Shown here piece after piece: positions 63,251 through 64,000 of a stretch of DNA of 64,000 bases (position 1 is the first letter of the stretch; each line of letters starts with the position of its first letter). The notes under the pieces are model-generated. The model did not search any database. It saw nothing but the letters and a program-made list of their open reading frames with translations, and was not told the origin of the DNA. The position numbers and the translations under genes are program-made. This stretch comes from Bacteroidales bacterium (lineage in GTDB: Bacteria; Bacillota; Clostridia; Lachnospirales; Lachnospiraceae). The stretch spans positions 29,546-93,545 of the forward strand of contig JAMPFJ010000007.1 in the NCBI GenBank assembly GCA_023664535.1, read 5' to 3'.

Positions 63251-63559
63251 TTACTTATATGAACGATTTTTTGCCGTTGCAATGTTTGCCTGCTCGCTCT
63301 TCTCATAAACCTTCATAATAGATTCCAGGGCGCCGGCATATTTCGTCACCAAAGTTGAAAACTTATCATATGCTTCCACATCCTGATTATAGGATGCTTC
63401 AAATGCCTTTGCTGCATCACCGGTCCACATGCTCTTTAATGACTTTTCTACCGTGTCTAAATCCTTTACCTCCTTCTTAAACTTGCTGTTCAGCTCCTCC
63501 AGCTTCTGTTTCTTTTTGTTGAGACTGCTCTGTGTCAACTCAATTTTTCCAACTGCCAT
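63251..63559 (-). CDS. WXG100 protein 2
   Basis: This 102-aa helical hairpin has WTG at 45-47 (MWTGDAAKAF) and Tyr85...Glu89 (YEKSE). AGGAGG lies upstream of ATG 63559. It shares size and motif layout with WXG100 protein 1 but is otherwise divergent, as usual for co-secreted pairs. Confidence 0.9.
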   Translation of the reverse strand: MAVGKIELTQSSLNKKKQKLEELNSKFKKEVKDLDTVEKSLKSMWTGDAAKAFEASYNQDVEAYDKFSTLVTKYAGALESIMKVYEKSEQANIATAKNRSYK

Positions 63560-63626
63560 GTTTGTTTCCTCCTAATAGATTAAAATTTTACTACACTATA
63601 TAAACACCTTATCCAGATGTATATAT

Positions 63627-63941
63627 CTATTTTGCCGTCTTTGTCTTTGCAATTTCTATCGCTCTCATTTCAGCGTCATAGATATTTTTTGCAATTTTGA
63701 CAATCGTGTCCGCAATTTTGCTGATATCGCCAGCGGAATCATCTAACTTTTGCTTTAATTTATTCCCCTTTGTTATATAATTTTTTGAATTTTCTCCATC
63801 CCAGTTTTTATCAATTTTAGTAAGGCTTTCTGCAAGCTTATTATCCGATATCTTTTTGACATCCTTTGAAATTTCCTTTAATTCATTTGCCTGCTTAAGT
63901 GCTTTCTGATAGTTAAATTCAATCACATCTTTTGACTGCAT
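63627..63941 (-). CDS. WXG100-like protein 3
   Basis: This 104-aa helical hairpin has WDG at 47-49 (NWDGENSKNY). Instead of YxxxE the C-terminus has IYDAEMRAIE, so the canonical signal is absent or shifted. GGAGGG before ATG 63941. It is the first gene of the visible locus; transcription may begin in the AT-rich 59 bp up to the window end or further right. Confidence 0.8.
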   Translation of the reverse strand: MQSKDVIEFNYQKALKQANELKEISKDVKKISDNKLAESLTKIDKNWDGENSKNYITKGNKLKQKLDDSAGDISKIADTIVKIAKNIYDAEMRAIEIAKTKTAK

Positions 63942-64000
63942 TTTGCCCTCCCTATTTAGTCAAGTCTTTTTTTCCTTATTTTTCAAGGATTTTTTAGCTA

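Overview
The window reads as chromosome of a low-to-mid GC Firmicute, most likely a gut-type Clostridia of the family Lachnospiraceae. This rests on HydE/HydG maturases, a meso-DAP dehydrogenase, a T-box before a long ileS, an HPr with Lys at position 46, DAACS and Bce-type transporters, and WXG100/DUF4176 genes. Nearly all genes have Shine-Dalgarno sites of the AGGAGG type. No rRNA, tRNA, CRISPR array, integrase or transposase was found.

Left part (1-24 kb): a surface protein beside an Agr-like LytTR regulator and sensor kinase; ftsH; a lipoprotein gene with ptsI and ptsH; a B12-dependent-methionine-synthase-activation-like protein; YetF- and YesL-type membrane proteins; lysA, plsC, hydE and hydG; an EAL-type c-di-GMP phosphodiesterase; and a GH25 lysozyme lipoprotein. 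Next comes a four-gene block (FUSC-HAD fusion; RmlD-like reductase, DAACS symporter, orphan solute-binding lipoprotein) bounded by 72-bp imperfect direct repeats.

Middle (24-36 kb): a cold-shock gene; an ECF sigma factor with a putative anti-sigma and two membrane proteins; a MerR-methyltransferase fusion followed by a promoter of MerR architecture (19-bp spacer holding a palindrome) that faces a complete dTDP-L-rhamnose operon (rmlA-B-D-C); mscL; ddh; and the rpmG-secE-nusG-rplK-rplA translation/secretion operon, in which a 57-nt structured element is repeated before rplK and rplA.

Right part (36-64 kb, almost all minus strand): a MacAB-like exporter with two adaptors (one apparently an internal duplication), one 966-aa FtsX-type permease and two ATPases, one of them carrying an AbrB-like tail; a coiled-coil protein; a Bce-type antimicrobial peptide sensing and resistance module (ABC plus two-component system) with a PAS protein and an unknown protein attached; ileS under a T-box. 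From 54.6 kb to the end runs the effector side of a type VII (WXG100) secretion locus: three WXG100 proteins, an FHA receptor with a dead trypsin-like ectodomain, a membrane-anchored two-domain protein, two cassettes of effector candidate + small membrane protein + DUF4176 protein, a membrane-anchored HExxH metallopeptidase and a frameshifted remnant. The secretion ATPase would lie beyond the right edge. This locus, the symporter/binding-protein module and the MerR-methyltransferase/rhamnose pairing are the most promising places for undescribed biology.
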